Shown here in pieces: positions 22,786-35,300 of a DNA stretch of 64,000 bases. Origin of the DNA: Saxidomus purpurata (lineage: Eukaryota > Mollusca > Bivalvia > Venerida > Veneridae); assembly GCA_022818135.1 (NCBI GenBank), contig JAFMSR010000003.1:11586861-11650860 (forward strand), given 5' to 3'. The notes beneath the pieces were generated by a model, which saw only the letters and a list, made by a program, of their open reading frames with translations, was not told where the DNA came from and searched no databases. Position numbers and translations under genes: made by a program. The number at the start of each line of letters is the position of its first letter. Positions within the stretch are counted from its first letter, which is position 1.

Positions 22786-25700
22786 TTACACCAAGTATGT
22801 TTTAATTGTCTGTCTGATGTTTCTGTCGCAGAAAGGGCACTGTGTAAGAGGTTGAGCACAATCAAGGCACAGTCTATGGTGAGTGCAGGGGAGGAATAAA
22901 GCGTTGACCTGCTTCACTTTACAGTACGCACAAAAGATCATGCTTTTCAAACGACTATTTTCTTCCGCTGGTGTCTCTGAAAATGAAAGTACACTTATAC
23001 ACGTCATCCTCTGATCTACTAGTGTTCATGAGTATCACAACAATCCAAACATCAGAACCATTGACCGATTCTTTAGTGATCGGTTGGAAGTAGTAGACAA
23101 ACAGACTTCTTCAGCCACTTGGCTTTTGCATTTAATATCAAATTATGAGGAATACTCGCTTTGAGTTTATTTATTAGCTTCTTTAAACTGCTACTGGATA
23201 AAGGCTTTGAAAATGTTGAAAAACTATATAGTGTGACTTCATAATGTACTTCTGTACTTCATTTGAAGTATTACCGTTTTGAGGAGGAGCTGCTGGAACT
23301 TCTAGTTTCTGCTTTTCAACGTCAATTGCATCAAGTATATCCTCGATAGTAGGCCTTACATTACCTTATAAATTGATAAATAATAGTCATGAAAACAACA
23401 ATTTATTTTTAGTTTTGTTCTGCATTAACGATTGAATTGACAAATTGTCCTTTAAATTTATTACATTATTTGTATACATTTCTTTTAAATCACATACAGC
23501 TATATATTCATTAAACGTATTTTGCAACTTGTTCATTAAATAACCTATATTTACATCGTCAAATTCCTGTTCAATTTGAACAACCGTATTCGAATTTCAA
23601 AATCAGGTAGCAATAACCGTTCATACCTTTCTTCGCCAATGAATTTGTTGTGATGTTAAATTCTTTCTTTGAATATCCCATCTCTAGACATGTTTCTCTG
23701 TGTTCAGATATGACAGCGTTCAGTTCAGGATCTCTCAATGTTAGGCGTTCCATTTCACTTGTTATATCATTCCCTGTGATGGTATTACTGACTGCAGTTA
23801 CTTTACCTAATCTGTCCTTCAATTTCAAATACAAGAAATACTTTTAAATTGTGAAATTATGATGATAAGTGATGTACACACATTTCGAGCCAGACACAAA
23901 AAAAATTGACTTAAGATTTAAAATTCTGCTTTAGATCTATATGGCGCGTGTTTCATTTCAACTGTTAAAACTATGTACATTTATGTCGGACAATAAAAAA
24001 GGATTTATACTTCAATTTCAGAAGCCGAAGCAGTCTGAACAAGTGCGATATATTCCTCTCCCTTCTCCTGCTTTGCATATGTACACTCTGGGAACCAACG
24101 ACAATGTTCTATCCAGGGGTCGTCTTCTGGGTCCCATTTACGCAGACCACCATCGCACGCAAAACACCTCACGTTGTCCTCAAATCCTGTAGAACATAGT
24201 TTCTTTATAATTTTGACTTTTACAAATATAATTGACAAAAACAAACGTGAAAAATACATCAACAAATAAGATACTAGATATTATAAAAATAACAATGAAA
24301 TAATATGAAAACATACAGCTCGAATGCTGTCAAAATCCAGTGAAGTTATTCCACATACAGAGTTATATGTAAAGTCAAAGGAACGCAAGGCGCAAGATAA
24401 CGAGACAAAATAACTACAAATACTGACAACAACATAGAACACAAAAATCAGCAGAGAACAAGACGCAAATGCCAATTCTGTTTCGAAAAGTATCCCCTAT
24501 AACTGGTCTGATCGAATAGTATCTACTAAATGAATAAATCAACTTACCTGTGTAGTAAAGGCCAGCCTCTGCAAGCTGATGCGGCGTTTGTATCATACTT
24601 GGCGGCCATCCTGAAAAGGATGACACCCTCGCTGCATATGTTTTGTATTCGGGATGTCTATAACTGCCGGTTGCTACTTCAAGAAATATTATAGAAATAA
24701 CACTTTAAAAGAGACTTCAGTATCCTTGAGAGTAATGTATTTGTACACAATAGTCATCCGATTATTGAGAAAGAAATTGCTAGTGTGCCACAATATCAAT
24801 TCTTAACAAGCTATTCAATCAATGAATATTCACCGAGGATCTTTTCTAACAATTAATGGTATAGAAGGAATTAAAAATAGACATTGCCATTGTCAGTTTA
24901 TTGACAGGAAAAGAAATGCGAGTCTGGACCTTAAATAAGACTTGTTGATAAGTGATGAAAGATCTTTAAGGAAATCAATATATTAAAAATATCATAATGT
25001 TAAAAATCTCTCTATAAAAAGCACGACATATATAATCCTATAATTTGAACAGTTTAAATTTTGAATTCAATGAACATAATGCTAAAAGTTTTATTGTTCA
25101 AGGTTTACTCATGTAGAAGTAATAAAAATATTGCATGCTGCCTTAAAACAACACTTTTGAAACAGCTTTCCCTAAATAAGTAAAGCAATCCCTTAACACC
25201 ACCAAACACTTTACTTACTACAAGGCCAAACCGTATCACCTTGATGAGGGATATGACATAATCCAAACTATTCCGTTTTTAAGCAGGCTTTTACTGCATT
25301 TTTCATACTTACGTTCATTTAGTGTTTTCTAATTATGAAATGACATTTAATAATTTATGTGAAATTACTTTTAGGTTATGTAACGTTTATGCCAACTTAC
25401 ATCCTGGTTGCATTTCTCCGTTGTTATTATTGTGGTCTACAGTCTGAACTTGTCTCTGAAATTAAAACACATCGGTACATTTATATGCATGTATCTCACG
25501 TTAGAAAAGTACAATTTTGATTTTAATGACACAAATTATCTTTCAATATTCATACTTTTATGCGTGTTAGGCTTTTTTGGAAGTCGTATGGTATTCAAGT
25601 ACAAGATCAACCTTCATTTATACTTAAATTGTAATTTTGGTTTAATCAGGTCCAATTATTGCAGCCAAAATCATGTAGTTCCCCTTAGTTTGAGCAAGCC

Positions 25701-27227
25701 AGTGCGTTCTGACAGCTCTCGCATAAACACATAATTGCAAGTAATTATAATTGCGTTCCAATAAAAACGAAACACCATTTGCGTTTTTAAATATTAGTAA
25801 ATAATCGCCGTCTTGACTACCAGCATAGTGGGATAGGGTATTTACCTGTGCATTGTTTCGCGTCGCATTGCTCAAAGTTATAAGCTAAAATGGTTTCGTT
25901 CTTTAAACAGTAAAATATGGTGGCCAGAAATAAATAACACATGTTACGTTTCACTAATATTTGAAGAAGGTATAGAACAAGAAATTTCAAGCAAGAACGT
26001 TTATCATGATACCGCACCTTTATATGTGCCAGGCCTTCAGGACCTAGGTAATCTTGAAGGTATGGACACTCTCCAGAGTGTTTGACATGCTCATTTAGGG
26101 GATTGTCACCATAAGAGAAGTCTTTAAGGCCAATACCACATTGGTAGCACCGAACGAGATCTTCCTTGTCTGTGGAAAAAGAACCCAAAGTATATGAAAG
26201 ATGAAAATACTTAAAACATACTTGGTACACATATGGCTATCTTGGTAATTTATTGCTTTTTTCTCTTCTAGTCGATGTAAGGAAATTGTACATAACCTAA
26301 AATGTGTGGATTAAAATGACAATCATGTTAAGTCTGTTTTTTTTATTCAGGGTGTGCTTGAATTGTATTTCGGGACGAGATACCCGTTTTCTTGTAATAT
26401 GTAGCTTAAAAACTGATCTTACTAGTAAAGAAGAATCCTGCTTCACAAAGAGCGACTGGATTTGGCCATTGCTTCCACCACCTGACGTATGATTTCAATC
26501 TTTGGTCAAATTCGGTATGTTCGGGATATCTTGGTGGTTTTGGTGGTCTTTTGTGTACAGTTTGTTCAACGAGTTGACCATGTACAGGATTTCTTGCAAA
26601 GTTATGGTCTTGGTCTTGGTGTCTTGTGGGACTACCATAGCCACTACTTACGTTTGGTGTTTGGTGGTTGTTTACCGTATGGTTAGAAGAACCATGTTCC
26701 ACCCTGATAGATCGTCCATTGGAGAAAACAACTTCATCTGTGTTTGGTGGATGTTGTTCGCTTACTTGCGTTGGGTACGATACGTCCGCGGTTGGAATAG
26801 CCGGTTTTGAATAGGATGCACCGAAAACTGGATAGTAAATCACTGTTTCTGGTCGCGCTATCACAGGAATTGGTGGTATAATCTTGGGTGATTTTGTCAT
26901 TGCTCGTGGATGCATTACTTTTCTGAAAAGAATTCCTCTACGGCTTGTATTCCACGGCTTTGACAAGCACAGTTCAATTTCCAGCTTGCAATTTTGATAT
27001 CCTTTGTTCGTGTTCAGTTGTTTGCCTCTGTCTGAGGTTTGAAAAACTTCCTTCGAAAGTTGTTCTGCATCTTTTGTACAAATAACAGTGTTCATATCTT
27101 CATTACTCCATTTTGGTTTTTTCTTTGGCTTTCTTTGTTCATGGGTTTTATCCCTGGCATACACATGTTGTTCTCGACAGTGTCTTACAGTAGCATTCTT
27201 ATTGACTTTTGTCTTGTCCATTATCAT
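22786..27227 (-). CDS. Inhibitor-of-apoptosis protein: two BIRs, UBA-like segment, C-terminal RING
   Basis: Eight exons in coding order: 27227-26423, 26169-26018, 25455-25401, 24676-24548, 24186-24011, 23816-23627, 23364-23275, 22976-22786. All junctions have GT/AG and matching phases; the product is 595 residues. Residues 1-230 are basic and Pro-rich without a known domain. BIR1 (about 232-315) has C276, C279, H296, C303; BIR2 (about 343-428) has C388, C391, H408, C415, both with the C-x2-C-x16-H-x6-C spacing. Each BIR is split by an intron at the same place. A UBA-like helical segment lies at 440-503. The RING has C548, C551, C563, H565, C569, C572, C579, C582. Such IAPs bind caspases or IBM peptides through BIRs and ubiquitinate through the RING; the family is strongly expanded in bivalves. 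Acceptor of exon 6 is the weakest junction. Confidence 0.9.
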
Positions 27228-27534
27228 TATTGTTTAGGTCCGTTAACTAGAGAGTTACTTTTTCCTGAAATCAAAGAAAGGCTCTATCAATCAATGTTGC
27301 TTTTGAATTTGCATTTATTGTCTAGTGTTTTGTTCTGCTATAGCTCACTTTAAACAGATGTGCAGAATGTCTGCGCACTAAAACATTCTTACTATTGATG
27401 AATATTCACAAACATGACTTGATCGTTTGCCTTGCGTAGAATAAACGATATGCATTAATTACATAGATCTTCCCTACGCATACTGTATGATAATTCTTTT
27501 TTTATTATTAAATTATTACAATTTGTCTGTTTGC

Positions 27535-28540
27535 AGTTGTCATTAGAGTTTTCATGCAGCACCTGAATTTCTTCAACCTTACTGTTGCAATGTCTGGGGA
27601 CTTTGTCATAAATCTGATACCAATAAAATTTCAACTCTACAAAATCGCGCTGTAAAATTAATCAATAAAACAAAAGCAGGTGACTTTTTCAGGTTCTATT
27701 AAGAGACTCAAATATCTTATTCTTTGAAAATAGATGCAAATATCATATTGCATTATTGGTGTTCAAATGCAAAAAAGGCAATTGTCCTACTTATATCACT
27801 GATTTACTAAATTTTGTTAATAATGACCACTATGGTCTCCGTTCATCCACTCACAAAGATCTCCATATTGCTAAACCTAACACAAACTATTTGAAACAAG
27901 CGTTCAGTTATAAAGCTGCACAGATTTGGAACTCTCTTCCCACACGTATTAAACTTCTCCAAAACATTTGCACATTCAGGAACACTTTGAAGGAGTTTAG
28001 CATGCAGACATAAATCAAGTTATCATGTATATGTACAATGAAATATAATGCTGCATTTATAAATTGTATTATATTATATTGTTTAAAAAACAAGAACAGT
28101 TAAGATGTTTAAATATCTTAGTTATCATATATTGTGCTTTATAACGGTTGAGCTGTTAATATAGGAAATGTCAATCATTTTGGTGTTATTTTATACAATG
28201 GACATTATAAATTATAAATATATGTATCATGCTTGATGAAGAGGCAATTATTCGTGATATGCTTCTTTTAGATATTTTGATTTTTGTATATGCATGATTA
28301 AACTATATATAGATAAGACTGCATGTCATAAGTTGATGCGTGTTTGTCGAAAGTAATGTATATGTTGGTATGCATGCATGTTAAATACTTTCAGAAACTG
28401 TGAACTTTTGTGTGTCTGTGAATATGAAAGATATTTTTAAAGTTAAAAATTAAGGCCATACTGGAAATAAGCAGTATGAAACTTTTTGTACACTTAGTAT
28501 GTAACCTTCACAAAATAAAGTTATTGTTGTTGTTGTTATA
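27535..28540 (+). mobile_element. 5'-truncated CR1/L2-type LINE with (TTG)n tail
   Basis: A frame from about 27563 encodes NVWGLCHK...LQNRAVKLIN, broken by a stop and frameshift near 27700. It continues at 27756-28013 with LRSSTHKD, KPNTNYLKQAFSYKAAQIWN and SLPTRIKL, then TGA/TAA. These are hallmark residues of the reverse transcriptase C-terminus in CR1/L2-like elements. The 3' end near 28516-28535 is a TTG microsatellite after AAATAAAG, the usual tail type of this clade. It is a dead insertion just upstream of the IAP gene, in opposite orientation. Confidence 0.7.
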
Positions 28541-29929
28541 TATCGAGAGTGTTCGTTCATTTTATCATACGGTGTTTAATCAATTGAGAAAATTACAATC
28601 CTATGAAATGATTTTGAAATATAGCTTGTTTCTAATAACTTTTCTATAAAAAAATATATGACCAGTGTGGTTCTCTTTTGTATAATCTGACCGAATTTGG
28701 TAGAGGAACATTACATAATGCTACACACCAAATGACCTAGCTTTGGATCCTGCGCTTTTAAGCAATGAATTCCGATCTGTAAACCATATTACATATCCCC
28801 AGGTGGCAGAGATATAGAATTTGTAAAACTTTATAGAGGACATCTAGACAATGATTTCTGCACACCAAACACCTAAGCTCTGAGTCTTGCAGTTTTTGCC
28901 AAAATTCTTAGGAGTGCAACGATCTACCCTTCTCTAGTACGAACGGGGTCAAATTATGAGACTAACGGCACATTCTCACAAATGCTACTCTCTTTAACAT
29001 TTGATTTGTAAATGATATAACCAAACTGACTTTAAATGTTTTGATTTGTCACCATTATTGGATTTACTCCTCCATTAAAGCGCTATTTTCTTATTTTGTT
29101 TTATTGCATGCGATACCGGAAGTGTATTAAATTTTACAACGATTTGTTTACATCACGTGACTTCATTCATAACAATGCCAATCCATGGTTGTGTGAAAAT
29201 TATGCGGGAGGGAAAATAGTTCCGAATAGTACGCTTAAATCCTTCTTTGTCTATATAATTCTCAATCGTGTTAGAATCAATAATAAATATTGGTTAAATT
29301 CTATATATATGTAGAACAAAGAAGGAACTTATCTACATAATTGAAGAAAAAAAAGAGTTGTTATGGACTATTTATTAACCTGTGTCAGATTTCAGGGGAA
29401 AAACCACCATTTAGTTTTAAGAAATTTTTAATCACTGACTTCATATACTGTCATAAGGAAAAAGTGGAACAAGTAAATAATCAAAAATAAAAAAAAGCTA
29501 GATAAAGGAATGTCTATAATACAAAGCATTACCTGTTCACACACAAATCGATCGACTAGATCAATACGTAGAATACGATTTAAATAAACATTACATTCAT
29601 TCTGCACTTTCACGTTCTGATAAAAAGTCCTAATTTTAAAAGATATCTAATATTCTCCATACGAAGTGTATGCCATACGTTGTAGTTGTATTATGTCCTC
29701 AACTCCATTAGAACCTGGCTCATTGGTAGCTAAGTTACGGTCACTATGTATGAAATGACATCAATAATACAAACAGAAAAAACAATGAAATAATTTTTAG
29801 CAATATAAATGTTTGAAGTTTAAAGTCTTTAAGTTGAGTAATGAGTCCCTAAGTACAATCATTTATAAATTTTGAATATAAAATGATTTATGTATTTGTT
29901 TTCATTTCATTACGTAAGCATTCTGGCTA
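28541..29929. other. Intergenic region without a supported gene
   Basis: Degenerate repeat motifs (ACCAAATGACCTAGCTTTGG, CACACCAAACACCTAAGCTC at 28720-28900) belong to the tandem-core repeat families. The ORFs at 29096 and 29428 show no domain. Confidence 0.35.
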
Positions 29930-29933
29930 TTAG

Positions 29934-30457
29934 TTACGGAAACGCATATTGACCCCCTTTATATATATAAATTAAATTTATACAAAATATTATTTTTCTA
30001 TATTGAGCCTATATATATTTCACTGTATTTATTGGTCTATCTAAGAACGAAGATACAAAGTTCTGATTTACAGTTGCTTCTTTGTATTTAAATTAAAGAA
30101 ATAGGGTTTGATCCGCAATTCATATCCTTTTTACCAATTTTATTGTATGAGATCTACATAGTGAAAATTTATGATTTATTTGTGCTGTAATGAATATAAA
30201 CTTAAAGGTGGAGTAAGTTAAAAATATTGAAGATATTCATCTTTATCTTTTCTGTCACTTTTATTTTTGAAGAATATATTCAACTCATTAGTTTAGTGTA
30301 ACATGTCATATATTTTTCTAATGTTTATTCCGTTATGTTATACTTCAACAAATTATTTAGTCTCAAGTATTTAATTAGTTATATATAATACACGCATATC
30401 TTGGTAAGTTAAGAAAATGTAGAACATATATAAAGGGGTCAATATACGTTTCCGTAA
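29934..30457. mobile_element. 524-bp MITE with TTAG flanks
   Basis: The left end TTACGGAAACGCATATTGAC is mirrored at the right end (GTCAATATACGTTTCCGTAA); the inverted pairing continues through CCCCTTTATATAT. TTAG flanks both sides (29930-29933 and 30458-30461), consistent with a 4-bp target duplication. The interior is AT-rich and non-coding. The superfamily is not assigned. Confidence 0.65.
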
Positions 30458-30496
30458 TTAGTCTTAAAAGACCGAACGTATATTCTGATCACATGA

Positions 30497-30573
30497 TAAT
30501 AATGATAATAATGACAATAATAATAATAAAAATAATAACAATAATGGTAATAATAATAATAATAATAATAAAG
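30497..30573 (+). repeat. AAT/AATG microsatellite
   Basis: Roughly 75 bases of (AAT)n interrupted by AATG and AAC units. Confidence 0.8.
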
Positions 30574-31901
30574 TCTTTTTTTCAAGAAGGTAACACAAAT
30601 AGACATTTAGTCTTTGTTCAAATGCAGAGACATACAACTTATCATGTATTGTAATAATTTGCTATTAAACAAAAAGCAAAAACCACCTCCACTCCAGCCT
30701 TCGTCCCGGACTTCCCCTTGTTAAAGAACAATATTATTCAATTTTTTACGTTGTCATTTTGAGTTTTGTTTTTTAGAACTTAAAGATGCTGTTTGTAAAC
30801 CAGTCTTCATGTTGTAGCAGTAATAATTCTGTATTTTACTCTATATGGCCGCTTTTGTCGCCCAGATATAGAAAACCATTATTTAAGTTATAACATTTAT
30901 ATTGAGTCTGGTATTTTAAAATAAATACCAGTTATTCAAGTGTACAAGTTGCTGGGTTTTCTATACAGAGAGATCCTTTGAGGTAACAGTAATTCAATAT
31001 AAAAAATTGACATTAACTACGACAATAAACTATCGCTTTAAATAACCTAATTATTTGTTTCTTAAAACGTAAGTAATACACTTATAAAGACAACTTATCT
31101 CTGCTTAATTATACCATATACTAGTCAGTTAAATCCAGTATAAATCCGACCATTCCCGATGCTAAGACACTATTTCGTTAATCTCGTCATGAATGATAGT
31201 ATTCGAACAATTCGGTCAGACTTGTTTACAAACAACTCATTGATGTAAACATAACATAACATAACATAACATAACATAACATAACATATAGTTTATTCGA
31301 CATTAAATTGTAACATCCAATTCATAGTCGACAAATAACATTCCAAAAACAAAGTATGAAGAATGAGAAATTTTCCCAGAGAAGCATTTTATGCATTTCT
31401 AAATCAAAACAATAACTCTCCATAGACTCGACGACAAGGGGGACTCTGTTATCTCCCTTGTATCACATTATTGATAATATAATTCAAACATATTCGAAGA
31501 TGCATAAGGTTGCATTAACATTATTTGAGATGTATGAACATCGAAGACAGTGTTAATTGGCATTGTAAAAATCGGACATTGGGTAAAAGTTGTATTGCAT
31601 GAATGAATAGGCAGAACATAAAGTAGTGCATTATACATAAATAGGTGATTCACTGACATCAAGTAATTTCATGAACGTTGAGATTCGACATAGCATTACT
31701 ATTTACCTTGTATAATAAAATAACAAGGCACTCGTGATTCAAGACAGTATTCATAATGTATATTAACTAACATAGTACCACCAATACTACAGTTAGCCTT
31801 ATCGAAAGGCGAAAACTGGTCTAGACCAAGAATTTAGAAATGTTTTACACTCGAGTAGTCTCAACATTGTTCATTCTACATATACAATAAAATAGGTATA
31901 A

Positions 31902-34900
31902 TCACGCTCTTTCTTTAAGTGCATAATATAAATATTTGGCCAAATCATTCAATGCTTTATTATTTGTGATGGACATGAGGGTTTCAAATTTCTGTACAGT
32001 AGGCCATCTACAAAAATACGGCTTAAAGAATTTCCGACGTAAATGATAATATTTTGGACAAACTAGTAAAAAATGATATTCGTCCTCTTTCAAATTCATG
32101 GAACAGTTTCGGCACTTTCTTTCCTCTCTAGGGGTATTTTCGTGTCTACCCTTTTCTATTTCTAAATTGTGAGACGACAGCCGGAATTTACTTAGTGTTA
32201 TTCTAAATTTGTTAATATTTATAGTATTTAGATATTTTTCTTGTACAAATTCATGTTTAAACAAGCAATATGACGACAGTCTGCTTGAATTATTTATGTT
32301 GGAGTACCAGCATTGTTTGTATACGTCTAATATTCTAAGTTTTATAGCTTGTAAGCTAGCTAACGTACTGTCTTGTTGTAGCCATACATTTGTCATACCT
32401 ATATCGTCTAATAAAGATTTAACGTTATACGCCCAATTTTTACCATTATATGATAGATTATTATTTGCATCTTCCTTTAACATGTAATAAATTTTCTTTA
32501 AAATACAGTTATCATCTAATTTTAGTATTTTTATCCAATATTTGATCATTATAATTTGTCGGTGTATTTTCATCGGATATCTACCTAAGTCTCCATATAA
32601 ACAGTCTAAGTTCGTTGATTTTCTAACAAAAAGTATTTTTCTTAGAAATTTACAGTGAACTGTTTCAATACTTTTTCCTTCACAATACCCATGGACTTCC
32701 GCACCATAGTTAAGTATAGAACCTACTAGGCTATCAAATAGTTTACACTGATCTTGTACTTTTAATTCCAATTGATTAAATACTGTAAATAAGTTATGCA
32801 ATGCAAATAATGAATGCTGAGCGAGATGTTTTTGTGATCGAAACCAGTGACCATTTTTGAAGAAATGTATTCCTAGATATTTAAAGGATTTGACAATGTC
32901 TAAGATTTGGCCATTAAACGTAAAGTTATAAGTTGTATGTCTACCTTGTTCAAATATCATTATTTTTGTTTTAGTGGTATTAACTTTTAATTTCCATGTG
33001 TCGCAGTATGCAGATAGATCGTTGAGCATTGACTGTAAAGCTTCTGGTTTGTGTGCGAATAAAACCGTATCATCCGCGAATAGGAGTATGTATAATTTTA
33101 AATCGTCTATATTGAATATATTATCGATATTTCCATTAATATTATTAATTAAATCATTCACAAAGAATAAAAATAGGAGACTAGAACTTGGATCTCCTTG
33201 TTTTGCACCAATATTCGAGTCGAAACTTGGTGAAGTTTGGTTATTATACCGTACTGCGGCTTTAACACAGCTGTACATATTTTGAATGGCTGTTACAAAC
33301 TTTGAACTTACGTTTTCTTGGATCAATTTGTGGAACATGAAGGAGCGTTCTAATCTATCGAAACATTTTTCAAAATCTATAAAAGCTACATATAATTTCA
33401 TATTATTTGAGAGCGTTTTAGCAATAATTGAGTGCAATATGAAGATACAATCTATAGTTGATTTTCCTTTTTGGAAGCCGTACTGGTTATCTATAATCTT
33501 TTTATGTTTTATTGACCATTCTGTTAGACGATTAAGTAAAACCTGTGAATAAACTTTTGCAATAATGTTAATTAATGTTATACCTCTGTAATTTTTAACT
33601 TCTTCTATGTCACCCCCTTTATAAATCGGGACAATAATACCTGATCCCCATGCCTTAGGATATTCACCTGTTAGGAATATTTTGTTAAAAAGAGCTAATA
33701 TAAAATGTGATATTTCATCAAATGAACATTTATATATTTCTGCAACTATAGCATCGATACCACTACTTTTATTGTTATTCTGTGAGAAAATGGCTTTTCT
33801 TAGTTCTGACATGGTAATTTCCTTATCTAAGTCAGCATCAATTATATTTTGATTGAATTCTATATTTTCATGTGCAGCGTCTGTATCATACAGTGTCTTA
33901 AAATGTTCATATAAGTCATTGGTTGTTAAAGTTTCAGCTTGTTTTGATTTCTTTGCATATTGACGCTTAATTCTGTTCCAGAATTTTCGAGGCTGCGATT
34001 TACTCATTTTGTTGAGATTACTTCTCTCTTGAAAATTATAGTTTTTCTTTTGAATACGTTTTATTTTGTTATATTTATTTTTTATAGTCACATACTCCCT
34101 GCGATATTCTTCATTGTTTTTATTTTTAACAAATTTATTTCTAGCTTTTTTGAATTGTGTTCTAGCAGCATAACATTCTTCGTTGAACCAAGGTTTTTTA
34201 TTTACTCTATCTTTTGTTGCATTTTTACTAGATATGTAAGTTTTACCAAAAATATCATAAGAGCATTCATGTAGCATATTGAAAAACGATTCGGAGATTG
34301 TATTAATGTCTTCGTCATGGTTAATTCTATCGTGAAGATTTTTAATGTAATCTCTTTTTGTAGTTAAAAGCTGCTGAAATTGGTTATTTTTTGTGTCATC
34401 CCATTTTATAAATGTATTCTCGTCAATATTTTCAGGAAAGGGGGGTGCGTTAATTTTACTCGGCAAGTTAAACTGTATCCCACTGTGATCAGAAAACTCA
34501 TTCGGGGAGACAATTTCAAAATTACATATACAATCAAAATCATTTACATGTAACAATAAATAATCGACAACGCTAGATCCATTCACTGAATGAAAGGTCA
34601 TTTCGCCTATACCAATGTCATTATGTAATCTAGAGTTACCTAAAATAAACGAAGTAGATTGACAAAGCTCGATCAAGCGTTTGCCCGGATTGTCAATGAC
34701 TTTATCACGTGAAACACGTGGCGGTGTATTTACATAATTTGACATATTTGACAGGTAAGTATCGTGATCTATATAATGGTCGTATTCTAAAATATCAGAT
34801 ACATTGGAAGTGCGGCTATTAAAATCGCCGAAAATGAAACATTTGCCATCTGGTTTATACTTTTCAATACCAGTCTCTATTTCTTCAAGGAAATCGAAAT

Positions 34901-35300
34901 TTTCTGTGTTAATTACGGTAGAATTATAAGGCGGTATATAAATACAGCACAAATATACATGTTCATCAAATTCAAATAAATCTTTGGATATTCTTACCCA
35001 TAATATACCATTTTGGTTTGTCTCTACGATATTTATATATTTATGAAGTGAATGTTTAAAGTAGAGGGTTATTCCTCCACTGTACCTCCCTCTACGCACA
35101 TTGTGAGTTTTATTACCAAATAAATGCACACTGTCGTAGCCTTGTATATCAAGGTTTAAGTGATTATTTTGCGATAACCACGTCTCTGAGAGAAAAATTA
35201 TATCATAGTTTGTAATAATATCTATGAAATCTGGGTCATGTATCTTTCGTGAAAGCCCATTAATGTTCCAGGTGAGTATAGTAATATCCTCCTGACAATC
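31902..35300 (-). CDS. LINE ORF2: apurinic endonuclease plus reverse transcriptase (about 1132 aa)
   Basis: Nicks target DNA and reverse-transcribes the element RNA. The frame runs from just after the ORF1 stop (TAG at 35303-35301) to TAA at 31902. Endonuclease motifs: TWNINGL near residue 10, SETW near 38, GDFNSRT near 157 and FSDHSG near 270. The RT domain follows (YRGITLINI, GFQKGKST, AFIDFEKCFD, GAKQGDPSS, and the active-site FADDTVLF). A C-terminal zinc-knuckle-like CRNC...HFLLVC lies near 1065-1085. No ATG exists before the core endonuclease motifs; the first is around residue 190. Initiation therefore probably depends on translation of ORF1. The endonuclease class and C-terminal Cys/His motif suit the I/Nimb- or L1-like groups; the clade is unresolved. 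Confidence 0.85.
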   Translation of the reverse strand, partial: DCQEDITILTWNINGLSRKIHDPDFIDIITNYDIIFLSETWLSQNNHLNLDIQGYDSVHLFGNKTHNVRRGRYSGGITLYFKHSLHKYINIVETNQNGILWVRISKDLFEFDEHVYLCCIYIPPYNSTVINTENFDFLEEIETGIEKYKPDGKCFIFGDFNSRTSNVSDILEYDHYIDHDTYLSNMSNYVNTPPRVSRDKVIDNPGKRLIELCQSTSFILGNSRLHNDIGIGEMTFHSVNGSSVVDYLLLHVNDFDCICNFEIVSPNEFSDHSGIQFNLPSKINAPPFPENIDENTFIKWDDTKNNQFQQLLTTKRDYIKNLHDRINHDEDINTISESFFNMLHECSYDIFGKTYISSKNATKDRVNKKPWFNEECYAARTQFKKARNKFVKNKNNEEYRREYVTIKNKYNKIKRIQKKNYNFQERSNLNKMSKSQPRKFWNRIKRQYAKKSKQAETLTTNDLYEHFKTLYDTDAAHENIEFNQNIIDADLDKEITMSELRKAIFSQNNNKSSGIDAIVAEIYKCSFDEISHFILALFNKIFLTGEYPKAWGSGIIVPIYKGGDIEEVKNYRGITLINIIAKVYSQVLLNRLTEWSIKHKKIIDNQYGFQKGKSTIDCIFILHSIIAKTLSNNMKLYVAFIDFEKCFDRLERSFMFHKLIQENVSSKFVTAIQNMYSCVKAAVRYNNQTSPSFDSNIGAKQGDPSSSLLFLFFVNDLINNINGNIDNIFNIDDLKLYILLFADDTVLFAHKPEALQSMLNDLSAYCDTWKLKVNTTKTKIMIFEQGRHTTYNFTFNGQILDIVKSFKYLGIHFFKNGHWFRSQKHLAQHSLFALHNLFTVFNQLELKVQDQCKLFDSLVGSILNYGAEVHGYCEGKSIETVHCKFLRKILFVRKSTNLDCLYGDLGRYPMKIHRQIIMIKYWIKILKLDDNCILKKIYYMLKEDANNNLSYNGKNWAYNVKSLLDDIGMTNVWLQQDSTLASLQAIKLRILDVYKQCWYSNINNSSRLSSYCLFKHEFVQEKYLNTININKFRITLSKFRLSSHNLEIEKGRHENTPREERKCRNCSMNLKEDEYHFLLVCPKYYHLRRKFFKPYFCRWPTVQKFETLMSITNNKALNDLAKYLYYALKERA

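Noticed and set aside
26489..27353. Plus-strand ORFs at 26489-26810 and 27039-27353
   Set aside because: They are shadows of the IAP first exon, which has a complete domain-supported frame on the minus strand.
32209..34274. Plus-strand ORFs between 32.2 and 34.3 kb
   Set aside because: Shadows of the LINE ORF2 on the opposite strand, made of low-complexity Phe/Leu/Ser peptides.
31902..35129. LINE ORF2 starting at 35129
   Set aside because: That codon is GTG and lies inside the endonuclease domain. The frame is open and clearly coding up to the TAG at 35303.
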